From positions 1 through 64,000 of the forward strand of contig JBMYSW010000015.1 in NCBI GenBank assembly GCA_049603715.1: a stretch of DNA of 64,000 bases, read 5' to 3'. Of the stretch, positions 18,296-26,452 are shown one piece after another. Within the stretch, counting starts at the first letter, position 1, and every line of letters starts with the position of its first letter. A program made the translations under genes and the position numbers. The stretch is from Pontibacterium sp049603715 (GTDB lineage: Bacteria; Pseudomonadota; Gammaproteobacteria; Pseudomonadales; Balneatricaceae). The notes beneath the pieces are model-generated. The model did no database searches. It saw only the letters and a program-made list of their open reading frames with translations, and had not been told where the DNA came from.

Positions 18296-18336
18296 GCTAT
18301 ACAACCACCTCGTTGTGAGGTGGCTGTTTGTATAGC
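18296..18336. terminator. Long imperfect hairpin between convergent dsbD and cysteine hydrolase genes
   Basis: Outer arms GCTATACA/TGTATAGC (18296-18303, 18329-18336) and inner arms CCACCTC/GAGGTGG (18305-18311, 18317-18323). There is no long T-run, so termination strength is uncertain. Its position between convergent stops supports a transcription-end role. Confidence 0.55.
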
Positions 18337-18341
18337 AAGCC

Positions 18342-18887
18342 TTAAGCGATAAACCCTTTGCTAATGGCCTTAAACTCTGGGTGCTTAGCGGTTTGTAGCC
18401 ACTCAAAGGCGACCATTTCACGACTCACAATAAACACACCCGCATCGCGTAAGCGTGCCATTGCGAGCGCTTTGTCGTTGGGGTTGCGGCTTTGGATGCA
18501 GTCTTCGAGTACGTAAACTTCACGTGCTTCTTTTTTAAGGGCAATGGCGGTTTGCAGCACGCAAACGTGAGCCTCTAAACCCGCAATAATCACTTGGCTA
18601 GGGCGCAACTGATTAATGCGTTGATGGCAGCCTGGCTCTAACATAGCTGAAAAGGCCATTTTGCTTAGAATATTCTCGGGCGAGAGCTGCTCGGCGATAC
18701 TGGCTTGTGTGCCGCCTAAACCTTCGGGGTATTGTTCAGTGGCAAGGGTGGGAATGCCCAGCTGCTTAGCAACTTGGCAAATCCATCGAATATTGTCGGT
18801 CAGTGCTTCTGGCTCTGGCATTGCCGCCAACAGTTTGTCTTGTACATCAATCACCAACAGCAGCGATTTATTCGGTTGAATCAACAT
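18342..18887 (-). CDS. Isochorismatase-family cysteine hydrolase
   Basis: 181 residues. Start chosen at ATG 18887 because AGAGGA lies 6 bases upstream; an upstream in-frame start (18929) would add a basic 14-residue leader without a binding site. The catalytic triad of the family is visible: Asp14 in LVIDVQDKL, Lys76 in SKMAFSA, Cys109 in GLEAHVCVLQT. Relatives (YcaC type) hydrolyse amides or remain uncharacterised; the substrate is unknown. It is probably co-transcribed with the DUF2889 gene upstream (79 bp apart). Confidence 0.88.
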   Translation of the reverse strand: MLIQPNKSLLLVIDVQDKLLAAMPEPEALTDNIRWICQVAKQLGIPTLATEQYPEGLGGTQASIAEQLSPENILSKMAFSAMLEPGCHQRINQLRPSQVIIAGLEAHVCVLQTAIALKKEAREVYVLEDCIQSRNPNDKALAMARLRDAGVFIVSREMVAFEWLQTAKHPEFKAISKGFIA

Positions 18888-18966
18888 AAAGTGTCCTCTG
18901 GGCGGCGCGCAAAAGCGTGAGCGGCGCACTCGCTAAACTAAGGGGAAGCTGGGCAACAGAGTGATG

Positions 18967-19530
18967 TTATTGGTTCTGTTCGCCTTCGTAAAAATGAGGC
19001 CAGTAGGTTTCTACAATGGGGCCGCGAGAATCCATGGTGTGGCAAGTGTCTAGCATCGAAGGCTTTTCGCCACCGTCTGACCAGTTGTTTTGTTCTGCAC
19101 GGGTTTGGTGAGTGGCTTGATACGCCGTGGTGGCGATGGGCCCAAGTAACTCAACCAAGTGAGCGCAGCCATTTACGCCGCCAAACATATCACGCACTTT
19201 GCGGGTAAAGCCCGGCGCAATTTGTACGCCGATCAGGTGCTTGTAGGACAGAGCAATATCGGGGCACATTTTAAATGGCGTGTGGTCCATGGTGGCGTGC
19301 ACATCTAAGATATTCAGCTCAAGGTCAATGGTGATACGAATTGCCATTTCGTGCAGTGGCTCGCCTGCTTCTAACAAACCATCTTTCTTTTCTTTAAGTG
19401 CCATTGCGTGGCTCTTAGTATCAAGCAAGTGGCCTTCAATATCCCATAAGCCATCTTCTCGTAAGTAACCTTGGCAGGTTACTCGGCGTGTATGCTGAAG
19501 GGTGCGCGGGGCAGGAGAAGGTAATGGCAT
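18967..19530 (-). CDS. DUF2889 domain-containing protein
   Basis: 187 residues, soluble, no signal peptide. The pattern RRVTCQGYLREDGLWDIEGHLLDTKSH at the N-terminus, HEMAIRITIDLELNILDVHA in the middle and FGGVNGCAHLVELLGPIATTAYQA match the DUF2889 family as I know it. The conserved histidines and GCAHL motif are seen, but no reaction has been established for the family. It lies on the same strand as the cysteine hydrolase downstream and the EAL/HDOD gene upstream. Confidence 0.8.
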   Translation of the reverse strand: MPLPSPAPRTLQHTRRVTCQGYLREDGLWDIEGHLLDTKSHAMALKEKKDGLLEAGEPLHEMAIRITIDLELNILDVHATMDHTPFKMCPDIALSYKHLIGVQIAPGFTRKVRDMFGGVNGCAHLVELLGPIATTAYQATHQTRAEQNNWSDGGEKPSMLDTCHTMDSRGPIVETYWPHFYEGEQNQ

Positions 19531-19615
19531 GGAGTTGTCCTAACGAAGCTATAACAAGTCTTACAATACCATTATTGTACCTTTTCGAATGACCCTTGGG
19601 TATGGCGAGGCCGCC

Positions 19616-20839
19616 TTAGTGCGGGTTGATGGCTTGGAGGGTTTCCTCCGTCCACTCAATGGCTTCGCGGTAAGCGCTTTCGTAATCTGCAAAGTCGGTA
19701 TCGGCATTTAGCTTGTGCCATTGGCCCGACTCATAAGCCATGACTTGCGCCAGCACTTCACCCAGCTCACCTTGATAGTCGGTAACGGCAGTGATGACCG
19801 CTTCGGAAAGGGGGAGGTTTTCGAGTAAAACGCTTTGTTCTACGCCTAACATGGTATGCATACCCGACACCATGCCCACCATAAAAAACCGACTCGCTTC
19901 AAAGTGATTTTGCTGCTTGGCAATGTGCTCGCACATGGCACTGCGCATTAGCAGCATGCGTGTGACTTCCTCGGGCACATTGGTTTCTTGATTAATAGAT
20001 AGCACCGTCGTCCAGCGCCTCACTTGCTCCATACCCAGCAACACCACGGCTTCCTCCACGGATTCGACTTTGCGAACCAGTGCGTAGGCGGCGGAGTTAA
20101 CGATGCGTAAAAAGTGATAGGTCAGGCCGGGGTCCTGAATGATGAGCTTTTCTAGCTCTTCAGGTGCAACGTCAGGGTCTTGTACCTGCGCCAGTAGTTG
20201 TAAAAGGGCACCTTGGTTGGCCGAAAGTTGCGAGCCTTTAACCAATTTGGGTTTGGATAATACAAAGCCCTGAAACAACTTAAAGCCTTGGCTAATGGTG
20301 GCATCTAATAACAAATGCGTCTCTATTTTGGTGGCGATAGGCAATACATGGTGTTTTTGTGCGAGGGCCACACATTGGGCAAGTTCGTCTTCGCTCATCG
20401 CCGAAACATCAAACTTCGCCATGCTCATAATGGGTAGTAACTTAAGAGACTTAGAGCTGAGGGTACAGCCATCGAGTAGGGTGCGATAGCCTTCGCCTTT
20501 AAGTCGCTTTAGCGCCTTTACCACCGCATTGGTAAGCGAAATATCCGCAGGGATTTCGAATACAACGCCCTCTGTTGGTACACTCGGCAGCGCTTCGTGC
20601 AACAGCATGTCCTCGCTCATATTAATAAAGGCGGGGAGTGTTTTCTTTTTTCCTTGTTTGCTGATGCTGGTATAGGCGTTTAACCATACATGCTGGGTTG
20701 CCGATGTGGCGTCGCTGGACGAAAACAGCAGGGGTTCGCCATTGGTTTTGTCGCCGCGGTATAAAAGCTCATACGCGATGGTTCGTTTGTGGCGATCAAA
20801 GATAGGTTGCCGGGCCATTAAGGTGGGCATGTGGCTCAT
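19616..20839 (-). CDS. EAL/HDOD-domain signalling protein (YuxH-like)
   Basis: 407 residues. The N-terminal half resembles a degenerate EAL domain (MARQPIFDRHKRTIAYELLYRG, with the EAL motif replaced and most metal ligands missing), so c-di-GMP hydrolysis is unlikely. The C-terminal half is an HDOD domain (about 200-400, IIQDPGLTYHFLRIVNSAAY, VLLGMEQVRRWTTVLS). Proteins of this layout act as regulators in motility or c-di-GMP networks without clear enzymatic activity. Monocistronic or first of a loose three-gene group with the DUF2889 and hydrolase genes. Confidence 0.9.
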   Translation of the reverse strand: MSHMPTLMARQPIFDRHKRTIAYELLYRGDKTNGEPLLFSSSDATSATQHVWLNAYTSISKQGKKKTLPAFINMSEDMLLHEALPSVPTEGVVFEIPADISLTNAVVKALKRLKGEGYRTLLDGCTLSSKSLKLLPIMSMAKFDVSAMSEDELAQCVALAQKHHVLPIATKIETHLLLDATISQGFKLFQGFVLSKPKLVKGSQLSANQGALLQLLAQVQDPDVAPEELEKLIIQDPGLTYHFLRIVNSAAYALVRKVESVEEAVVLLGMEQVRRWTTVLSINQETNVPEEVTRMLLMRSAMCEHIAKQQNHFEASRFFMVGMVSGMHTMLGVEQSVLLENLPLSEAVITAVTDYQGELGEVLAQVMAYESGQWHKLNADTDFADYESAYREAIEWTEETLQAINPH

Positions 20840-21025
20840 GGGTCTAACTCCTTATCAGACGCCTAAACTGCAGATAACTTAAGGTATAGAAGTTAGCGGG
20901 TAGATTTTCAAGCAGATGTGGCGGTTATCACGCACAGAAGCGTTGCGACCTGCATTGGCTGCTATGCCGCCTGTGGTGATTAGACTATAATAGCCCTTTG
21001 TTGAACAAAGCAGTGTGGTTTTTAA

Positions 21026-21970
21026 ATGGCGATTAATTGGTTTCCTGGGCATATGCATAAGGCCCGTAAAGAAATCGCAAAAGTAATGGGTGAGATCGAC
21101 GTAATTATTGAAGTACTCGATGCGCGCTTACCTCAATCAAGTGAAAACCCACTGGTCGACAGTCTGCGAAAAGATAAACCTTGTATCAAGTTGCTGAACA
21201 AAAGCGATTTGGCTGACCCAAAGCGCACGCAAGAGTGGATCGACTACTTTAATAGCTTGCCAGCCACACAGGCGATCTCGCTCGACTATGAGCAAAAGAA
21301 GCTGATTAATCGTATTCCTGAGCTGTGTAAGCAAATGGTACCGGCGCGAGCCGCTGCGGGTCGCCCTGTTCGAGCCATGATTATGGGCATTCCTAACGTG
21401 GGCAAGTCAACGCTGATTAACGCCCTAATCGGCCGTAAAATTGCCAAAGTAGGCAATGAGCCTGCGGTGACTAAAAGCCAGCAAAAATTTACCACCAAAA
21501 ACGGTATGGCCCTGTCCGATACGCCGGGAATTTTGTGGCCAAAAATTGAAGACCAAGACTCAGGTTATCGTTTAGCGGCCAGTGGTGCCATTAAAGATAC
21601 GGCCATCGAATATGAAGATGTGGCCATGTATGCCGCTGAGTTTGTACTTCGCGCTTACCCTGAACTGACGCAAGCCCGCTACAAGCTAAAAGCACTGCCC
21701 GAAACCGGTGTGGCGCTGCTTGAAGAAATTGGCCGTAAGCGCGGTGGCTTACGCCCAGGCGGCGTAATTGATATGCACAAAGCCTCTGAAATTTTATTGC
21801 ACGAGCTACGTGCTGCAAAGCTGGGTCGTATTAGCTTTGAAACCGTGGCCGAGTGGGAAGAAAAACGCCGCTTAGCTGAAATTGCTCGCCTAGAGCAAGA
21901 AGCCGCCGAAAAAGCAGAGGCAGAAGCAAAGGCCGCTGAAGAGGCAGCCAACGCTCGTCATACTCGTTAA
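21026..21970 (+). CDS. ylqF: Ribosome biogenesis GTPase YlqF/RbgA, circularly permuted
   Basis: 314 residues. GTPase motifs occur in permuted order: G4 NKSD (58-61), then G1 GIPNVGKST (121-129), then G3 DTPG (165-168), diagnostic of the YlqF/YawG class. The N-terminal NWFPGHMHKARKEI is the family signature. The C-terminus extends past the usual end into an Ala/Glu-rich helix (about 275-314). RbgA in Bacillus promotes late large-subunit assembly; the role in Gammaproteobacteria is inferred. A TATAAT box lies at 20986-20991. A small lysine-rich gene follows 81 bp later. Confidence 0.93.
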   Translation: MAINWFPGHMHKARKEIAKVMGEIDVIIEVLDARLPQSSENPLVDSLRKDKPCIKLLNKSDLADPKRTQEWIDYFNSLPATQAISLDYEQKKLINRIPELCKQMVPARAAAGRPVRAMIMGIPNVGKSTLINALIGRKIAKVGNEPAVTKSQQKFTTKNGMALSDTPGILWPKIEDQDSGYRLAASGAIKDTAIEYEDVAMYAAEFVLRAYPELTQARYKLKALPETGVALLEEIGRKRGGLRPGGVIDMHKASEILLHELRAAKLGRISFETVAEWEEKRRLAEIARLEQEAAEKAEAEAKAAEEAANARHTR

Positions 21971-22051
21971 AAGGCGACAGCCGTTGCCCTATCGCCTAAT
22001 CGCACTTATTGAATAGTGTGATTAAACTGAACCTTATATAGAAGCACCCTT

Positions 22052-22354
22052 ATGACTAGACCAAAAAGTAAACGTAAAAACGCAAATCAGGTGATTATTG
22101 TTGACCGCGAAGGTCCGACGCGTCACGAGCGTTTAGCTGACCCCGACAGCTACGAAAACCGTAAAAAGCGCGCGATGAAGGCGAAAAAGAAAAAGCCTTC
22201 TGTTTACCAAAAAGAGCAAGAAGCGAAGAAAAAATCCGACGGTAATAACGACAAGCCAAAGCAAGGTGGTCGTTTGGCCGACAAGATTCGCAAGCTTAAT
22301 GCTGAGAAAGAAAAACAAGCGGCAAAAAATAGCGACGAGTCTAGCGAAAGCTAG
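22052..22354 (+). CDS. Small highly basic protein of unknown function
   Basis: 100 residues, very rich in Lys/Arg, with no hydrophobic core segment, so probably disordered or nucleic-acid bound. No family recognised. Support for being real: it fills the space between ylqF and a terminator at 22393, lies on the same strand, starts with ATG and its composition is coherent along its length. The ribosome binding site is weak. Position suggests a link to ribosome assembly, but that is only inference. Confidence 0.6.
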   Translation: MTRPKSKRKNANQVIIVDREGPTRHERLADPDSYENRKKRAMKAKKKKPSVYQKEQEAKKKSDGNNDKPKQGGRLADKIRKLNAEKEKQAAKNSDESSES

Positions 22355-22392
22355 TTACGGCGCCTAACGCGTGTAAATGACGTTGCCGATAG

Positions 22393-22421
22393 AAAAGCTG
22401 AGTTTCGACTTGGCTTTTTTT
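22393..22421 (+). terminator. Rho-independent terminator after the ylqF pair
   Basis: AAAAGC (22393-22398) pairs with GCTTTT (22413-22418), inner AGT/ACT around a TTCG loop, followed by a T-run. Confidence 0.7.
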
Positions 22422-22468
22422 ATGTCGCAGCGCTTGGATGTATAGCAATGAGTAGGGTGTAAAAAGCG

Positions 22469-23659
22469 ATGGCGAATCATGTAGATGTAGTCATTATTGG
22501 CGCGGGTGCGTCGGGTTTGATGGCAGCGGCCACGGCTGGGTATCAAGGTAAGTCGGTACTAGTGATAGAGCACAGTAAAAAGATTGGCCGCAAAATATTA
22601 ATGTCGGGCGGCGGTCGCTGTAACTTTACCAACATCCATAATGGCCCTCACAACTTTTTGTCCGATAACCCGCACTTTTGTAAATCGGCGCTTAGTCGCT
22701 ACCCAGCTTCTGCCTTTATTGAGCTGGTGGAGCGTCATGGCATCGAATATCACGAAAAAACCCTGGGTCAGCTTTTTTGTAATGAATCGAGCAAAGAAAT
22801 TTTAAGCATGTTATTGACCGAGTGTGAGTGGGCCGGCGTTGAGCTAGTCACTGAAACACGGGTGAACAACATTGCCAAAACCGAGCAGGGGTTTAGCTTG
22901 CAATTAGAGGGCGCCCGTAGCGGTAAACTTAGCTGCGAAAGCCTCATGATCGCTACCGGTGGTTTGTCGATTCCTAATGGTGGAGCGACAGATTTTGCTT
23001 ACCAAGTGGCTCAGCAGTTTGGCTTGCGCGTGGGTGCGACTCAGGCTGCATTGGTACCTTTTACCCTACAGCCCGCCGAGCTAGATCGACTGAAACCCCT
23101 TGCAGGTGTGAGCCATGATATTGCCGCGACCATTGGTAAAGTAAGCTTTAAAGAAGCCATGTTGTTTACGCACCGTGGTTTAAGTGGCCCTGCTATTTTG
23201 CAAATCTCGTCTTACTGGGTACCCGGTGGTGAAGTGGTGATCGACTTCTTTCCTGATTTGGACTTAGATGTCCACCTTAAAGAGCAGCGTCAAAATCGGC
23301 CTAAAGCTGGTGTGCAGACGATTATGGCTGAGTTGATGAGTAAGCGAGTTGCTCAAATTTTGTGTGAGTGGTGGGGCTTTGAAGGCACTTTGGCCGATTT
23401 AAGCAACGAACGTATTGCGCAGATTGCCACGGCCTTCCACCAATGGCGAGTGAAACCCAGCGGCACCGAAGGCTATCGTACCGCTGAGGTAACGCTGGGT
23501 GGCATTAATACCGACGATGTTTCATCAAAAACCATGGAAGCCAAAAACTGCCAAGGCCTTTACTTTATTGGCGAGTGTTTGGATGTTACTGGGCACTTGG
23601 GTGGTCACAACTTCCAGTGGGCGTGGGCGTCGGCCGTGGCTGCTGGGTTAGCTTGTTAG
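22469..23659 (+). CDS. NAD(P)/FAD-dependent oxidoreductase, YhiN/HI0933 family
   Basis: 396 residues. The N-terminal dinucleotide-binding motif is VIIGAGASGLMAAATAG, followed by the family hallmark KIGRKILMSGGGRCNFTN. Near the C-terminus ECLDVTGHLGGHNFQWAWAS is the second FAD-contacting signature. Members of this BaiN/YhiN group are flavoproteins with poorly known substrates. It stands alone between two hairpins. Confidence 0.9.
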   Translation: MANHVDVVIIGAGASGLMAAATAGYQGKSVLVIEHSKKIGRKILMSGGGRCNFTNIHNGPHNFLSDNPHFCKSALSRYPASAFIELVERHGIEYHEKTLGQLFCNESSKEILSMLLTECEWAGVELVTETRVNNIAKTEQGFSLQLEGARSGKLSCESLMIATGGLSIPNGGATDFAYQVAQQFGLRVGATQAALVPFTLQPAELDRLKPLAGVSHDIAATIGKVSFKEAMLFTHRGLSGPAILQISSYWVPGGEVVIDFFPDLDLDVHLKEQRQNRPKAGVQTIMAELMSKRVAQILCEWWGFEGTLADLSNERIAQIATAFHQWRVKPSGTEGYRTAEVTLGGINTDDVSSKTMEAKNCQGLYFIGECLDVTGHLGGHNFQWAWASAVAAGLAC

Positions 23660-23705
23660 TTTATCTCTACTTAATCGAGTAAATTTATAAATATCAATAA
23701 CTTAA

Positions 23706-23731
23706 AAGTAGGCTAAATGTTTAGCCTACTT
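23706..23731. terminator. Perfect 12-bp stem hairpin after the YhiN-type gene
   Basis: AAGTAGGCTAAA (23706-23717) and TTTAGCCTACTT (23720-23731) with a 2-base centre. No T-run follows, so it may terminate weakly or protect a 3' end. Confidence 0.55.
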
Positions 23732-23815
23732 AACACTCTGTATACTCGTAAGTATCTCGCCTGTTCTAACATTAATATTTTTCACCTTTTAAAACAGATA
23801 GATTCAACATTCGTG

Positions 23816-23844
23816 TTGACTGGTTTTGCTCATCTCTGTATTTT
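23816..23844 (+). promoter_or_regulatory. sigma70 promoter of the symporter operon
   Basis: -35 TTGACT (23816-23821), 17-base spacer, -10 TATTTT (23839-23844). The operator-like element starts 4 bases after the -10 box, covering the expected transcription start. Confidence 0.7.
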
Positions 23845-23847
23845 ATT

Positions 23848-23868
23848 TGATACAGGTGTACCACAAAA
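23848..23868. promoter_or_regulatory. Operator-like element C (probable IclR site)
   Basis: TGATACAGGTGTACCACAAAA; the core GATACAGGTGTACC is a near-perfect palindrome. It aligns with elements at 28571-28601 and 27491-27520 (shared GATaCA..TGTA.C..AAAA). Its position just downstream of the -10 box fits repression. Confidence 0.6.
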
Positions 23869-24080
23869 TTACTTTAAGCTAAGAGTTACGCAAAAAGCTT
23901 GGCTAAAAACTAGGTGCGGGAGGAAACAGACCACAGGGAAACACAGGACAAAGCTAAAAATAATAATGATCGATAAACAGGCTGGTGGGCCTATTACGGC
24001 TCAGTAGTGGATGGGTTTATCGAAGCCTTAAAACAAGACAAGTTTCTAGCATGCATCAATAATAATAAAGGAGGTGCAAA

Positions 24081-25553
24081 ATGAACAATGTTGTCGCGTT
24101 GGTTCTTTTATACAACCTCGTCGTCATTGGCGGGATCGGCTTTTATCTTCGTTGGATGGAACGCCACAGTCACTCTACAATCGATATGGCACTCGGTGGG
24201 CGTAGCTCAGGTGTTGCAATGATGTCGGTTACTTTGGCAATTACCTATTTAGGCTCTGCGCATGTTTATGGCCTAATGGAAATGTCATTTATTCTTGGCG
24301 CGGTCGCGCTTTGGTTCAGCTTCGCGCACACGATTCTGATGTGTGTAATCTGCTTAGGCACGGGTCCTTGGATTCGTCGCATGGGCGTATCGACCATTCC
24401 CGAACTGCTAGGCATGCTATTCGGCCAACGTATTCGCTTAATTTGCGCATGTGTTGCCAGCATGGTGGTATTTGGTTTGGTGACGCTTGAAACGCAAACC
24501 TTGGGCATTGGCATTTCTGCCATGTCTGATTGGCCATTAGGTTGGTCAGCTGTTCTAGGCGCAATGATCGGGACCGCTTATGTTTATTTTGGTGGTATTA
24601 AACAAACCATGTGGGTCAACTTGGTTAATGCCGTCGTGATGTATGCGTCTATCTTTATTGCAGCGATCTATTTGACCTTTGCATTACCAGGTGGCTGGGA
24701 TGCAGTGACTGATTACTATGTGAGTAACGGCACAGAGTTTAAGTTGAGTGTCTTTGGTGAGCCAACACTCCTTGCTTCTTTCTCTTTGGCAGCCATTTTC
24801 TCTGTTGTTTTTTCTCAATCTGTAAATCAGCAAGGCATGCAGGCATGTATGTCGGCCGAAAATGAAAAAGTCATTCGTAAATCATTATGGATTGCTGCAC
24901 CGGTAAACGGCTTGTTTGGTGTTTTTCCTGTGCTGTGTGGCTTGGCTGCGGCAACCATTCCGGAGTTTGCTGAGCTAGGGCCAAAACTTGCTGGGGCGAC
25001 CTTGGTGGTTAAGCTGCTGCCAACTTGGCTGGTTGTGTTGGTTCAGGCTGGCTTTATCGGAGCATTGCTATCAACGTTTGCGATGTCTGCGTTAGCGCCT
25101 GCGACAATTTTTGCCAAGGATATTATCGGGTCGTCGAAGGATGAGCCTTTAACACCAGAGCGCGAAAAGTCGATTATTCAAAGTGCGATCGTCATCATTG
25201 GTGTGATTGCAGGTTTTATGACCTTCTTCTTGCAGCCTAATGTTGTATTTGCCATTACTTGGCTATTCGCTTGGTTAGTACCTTTCTTCTTCATTATCGT
25301 CGCAGGCTTATTCTGGAAGCGCAGCGCAAGAGCGGCCTTTAACGTGATTATGTGCTGTTGGGTTGTGAACATGGTTTGGTCGTTTGCCCCCCAAGTTAAA
25401 GGCGCATTGGGATTAGGCTTCTTAGAAAATCCTCATGTGGTGTCTTTGGTTGCATTACTGTCCGTCATTTTCTTTAACGTCATTGCTAAAGATGCGAAAG
25501 AGCCTTTATTTGCTAAGGGTACATCTGGAACGCTTACGGAGGCTGCTTCATGA
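24081..25553 (+). CDS. Sodium:solute symporter (SSS family)
   Basis: 490 residues, about 13 hydrophobic helices, no signal peptide. The N-terminus has the SSS pattern (LGGRSSGVAMMSVTLAITYLGS), with GGIKQTMWVNLVNAVVM and a long helix FIGALLSTFAMSALAPATIF further on. SSS carriers import carboxylates, amino acids or sugars with Na+. It starts with ATG behind a very strong ribosome binding site. Two microprotein genes follow in tight coupling, then a terminator. The operator-like element upstream ties it to the IclR-controlled catabolic genes, so its substrate is probably the compound they degrade. Confidence 0.9.
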   Translation: MNNVVALVLLYNLVVIGGIGFYLRWMERHSHSTIDMALGGRSSGVAMMSVTLAITYLGSAHVYGLMEMSFILGAVALWFSFAHTILMCVICLGTGPWIRRMGVSTIPELLGMLFGQRIRLICACVASMVVFGLVTLETQTLGIGISAMSDWPLGWSAVLGAMIGTAYVYFGGIKQTMWVNLVNAVVMYASIFIAAIYLTFALPGGWDAVTDYYVSNGTEFKLSVFGEPTLLASFSLAAIFSVVFSQSVNQQGMQACMSAENEKVIRKSLWIAAPVNGLFGVFPVLCGLAAATIPEFAELGPKLAGATLVVKLLPTWLVVLVQAGFIGALLSTFAMSALAPATIFAKDIIGSSKDEPLTPEREKSIIQSAIVIIGVIAGFMTFFLQPNVVFAITWLFAWLVPFFFIIVAGLFWKRSARAAFNVIMCCWVVNMVWSFAPQVKGALGLGFLENPHVVSLVALLSVIFFNVIAKDAKEPLFAKGTSGTLTEAAS

Positions 25554-25666
25554 ATTTTGCTACGGAACTGTTTTTAGTGTCGACCGCAGTGATTATTGCA
25601 ATTGTTCTTGGCTCGCAGTTGATTGCTGGCGTACTGAGCTCCGACTCACTTAAAGGAGATGAATAA
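25550..25666 (+). CDS. 38-residue single-helix membrane microprotein coupled to the symporter
   Basis: A 38-codon gene whose ATG overlaps the symporter stop (ATGA). GGAGG at 25538-25542 lies 7 bases upstream. The product is one hydrophobic helix (about residues 6-30, LFLVSTAVIIAIVLGSQLIA) with a short charged tail ending SLKGDE. No family recognised. The overlap, strong binding site and membrane character suggest a small accessory subunit of the symporter. Confidence 0.75.
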   Translation: MNFATELFLVSTAVIIAIVLGSQLIAGVLSSDSLKGDE

Positions 25667-25756
25667 ATGGAAATGCTAGACCCAACTCAAATTTGGATGT
25701 TAGGTATTATTGCCTTTGGTGCTGTGTTCTTTGCGGCTTACAAGGCCTATCACTAA
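25667..25756 (+). CDS. 29-residue single-helix membrane microprotein, second in the symporter operon
   Basis: A 29-codon gene directly abutting the previous stop (TAAATG), with AAGGAGA around 25654-25659 about 8 bases upstream. The product is an acidic N-terminus (MEMLDPTQIW), one hydrophobic helix and a basic end (KAYH), an inside-positive topology signal. Length and context resemble the annotated class of tiny symporter accessory proteins, but I cannot confirm homology. A strong terminator follows within 25 bp, so the operon is symporter plus two microproteins. Confidence 0.75.
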   Translation: MEMLDPTQIWMLGIIAFGAVFFAAYKAYH

Positions 25757-25778
25757 GCCTTTACTAGGTGATTAAGCT

Positions 25779-25815
25779 AAAAAGCGGCATGAGTTGGTTC
25801 TCATGCCGCTTTTTT
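25779..25815. terminator. Bidirectional rho-independent terminator
   Basis: Arms 25779-25793 and 25800-25814 (AAAAAGCGGCATGAG/CTCATGCCGCTTTTT), 6-base loop. It ends the symporter operon (+) and the flavin reductase gene (-). Confidence 0.94.
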
Positions 25816-25825
25816 GTGTCTGGTT

Positions 25826-26326
25826 TTAACCGGTTATGTTTGGAGTTTTAGCTTCGGTATAGCTACCGTTCAGATACAGAAGTGGTGATCCTAGATCCGT
25901 GGTTCGGACCTGTTGCACATTGCCAATTACAATGAGGTGACTGCCATGGTCGACACATTTACTTACTTCGCAAAGGTAGGAGGCCTGGCTCCCTTCGAGA
26001 AGAGGGGCGGTTTCGTTACGAGTCCAGGCGCCCAAGATTTCGCGCTCAGCATGACTTGCGCCGCCAGCACAAGCGTTGGATAGAGCTTGGTGTTGGGTTT
26101 TGAGTGTATTGATTGAGAAGTGCTGTGCATGAGCGATTTGTTTATAAAAGTCTGATGACTTGTTAATGCAGACCAGAAAGCTTGCTGGCTCCAATGAAAC
26201 TACGGTTACAGCCGTCGCAGTCATGGCATAAAAGTCATCGACATTATTACGTAATGCAATGATGTGAACGGTTTCGGCTGTTCCTCTGAGTGCTTGTTTT
26301 AGTTGATCTGAGATAGGCGAATTCAT
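25826..26326 (-). CDS. Flavin reductase-family protein (FMN-binding split barrel)
   Basis: 166 residues. The N-terminal segment with DDFYAMTATAVTVVSLEPASFLVCIN and the following FSINTL and later DHGSHLIVIGNVQQV are typical of flavin reductases of the HpaC/two-component monooxygenase type, which supply reduced flavin to a partner oxygenase. No oxygenase gene is present in the window. It lies downstream of the cyclase gene on the same strand, but a terminator-like hairpin separates them. Possibly part of the IclR-controlled set. Confidence 0.85.
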   Translation of the reverse strand: MNSPISDQLKQALRGTAETVHIIALRNNVDDFYAMTATAVTVVSLEPASFLVCINKSSDFYKQIAHAQHFSINTLKTQHQALSNACAGGASHAEREILGAWTRNETAPLLEGSQASYLCEVSKCVDHGSHLIVIGNVQQVRTTDLGSPLLYLNGSYTEAKTPNITG

Positions 26327-26362
26327 AATTTATCCTCTGGTGTTTAGGTGCTCATAAACAGC

Positions 26363-26394
26363 AAAAAAAAAGCCCTGATTCGAAGAATGAGGGC
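26363..26394 (-). terminator. Rho-independent terminator of the cyclase gene
   Basis: GCCCTgATTC...GAATgAGGGC hairpin (26372-26394) with an A-run at 26363-26371 (U-run on the - strand). Confidence 0.85.
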
Positions 26395-26452
26395 CTAAAA
26401 GAAGTTGAGTAAATTTCAGTGCTTAGGTGTTGCTTGATGTTGCAATAAAGGC

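Larger units (their letters stand above)
23660..24080. other. 421-bp region upstream of the symporter gene
   Basis: Contains a perfect hairpin (23706-23731), a good sigma70 promoter (23816-23844), an operator-like element (23848-23868) and a strong ribosome binding site (AAAGGAGGTG, just before ATG 24081). The transcript would have a leader of about 230 bases. An open frame at 23717-24007 overlaps promoter and operator and is not considered a gene. Confidence 0.6.

Noticed and set aside
23717..24007. 96-codon open frame upstream of the symporter
   Set aside because: It overlaps a perfect hairpin, a good promoter and an operator-like element, and has no binding site or protein-like composition.
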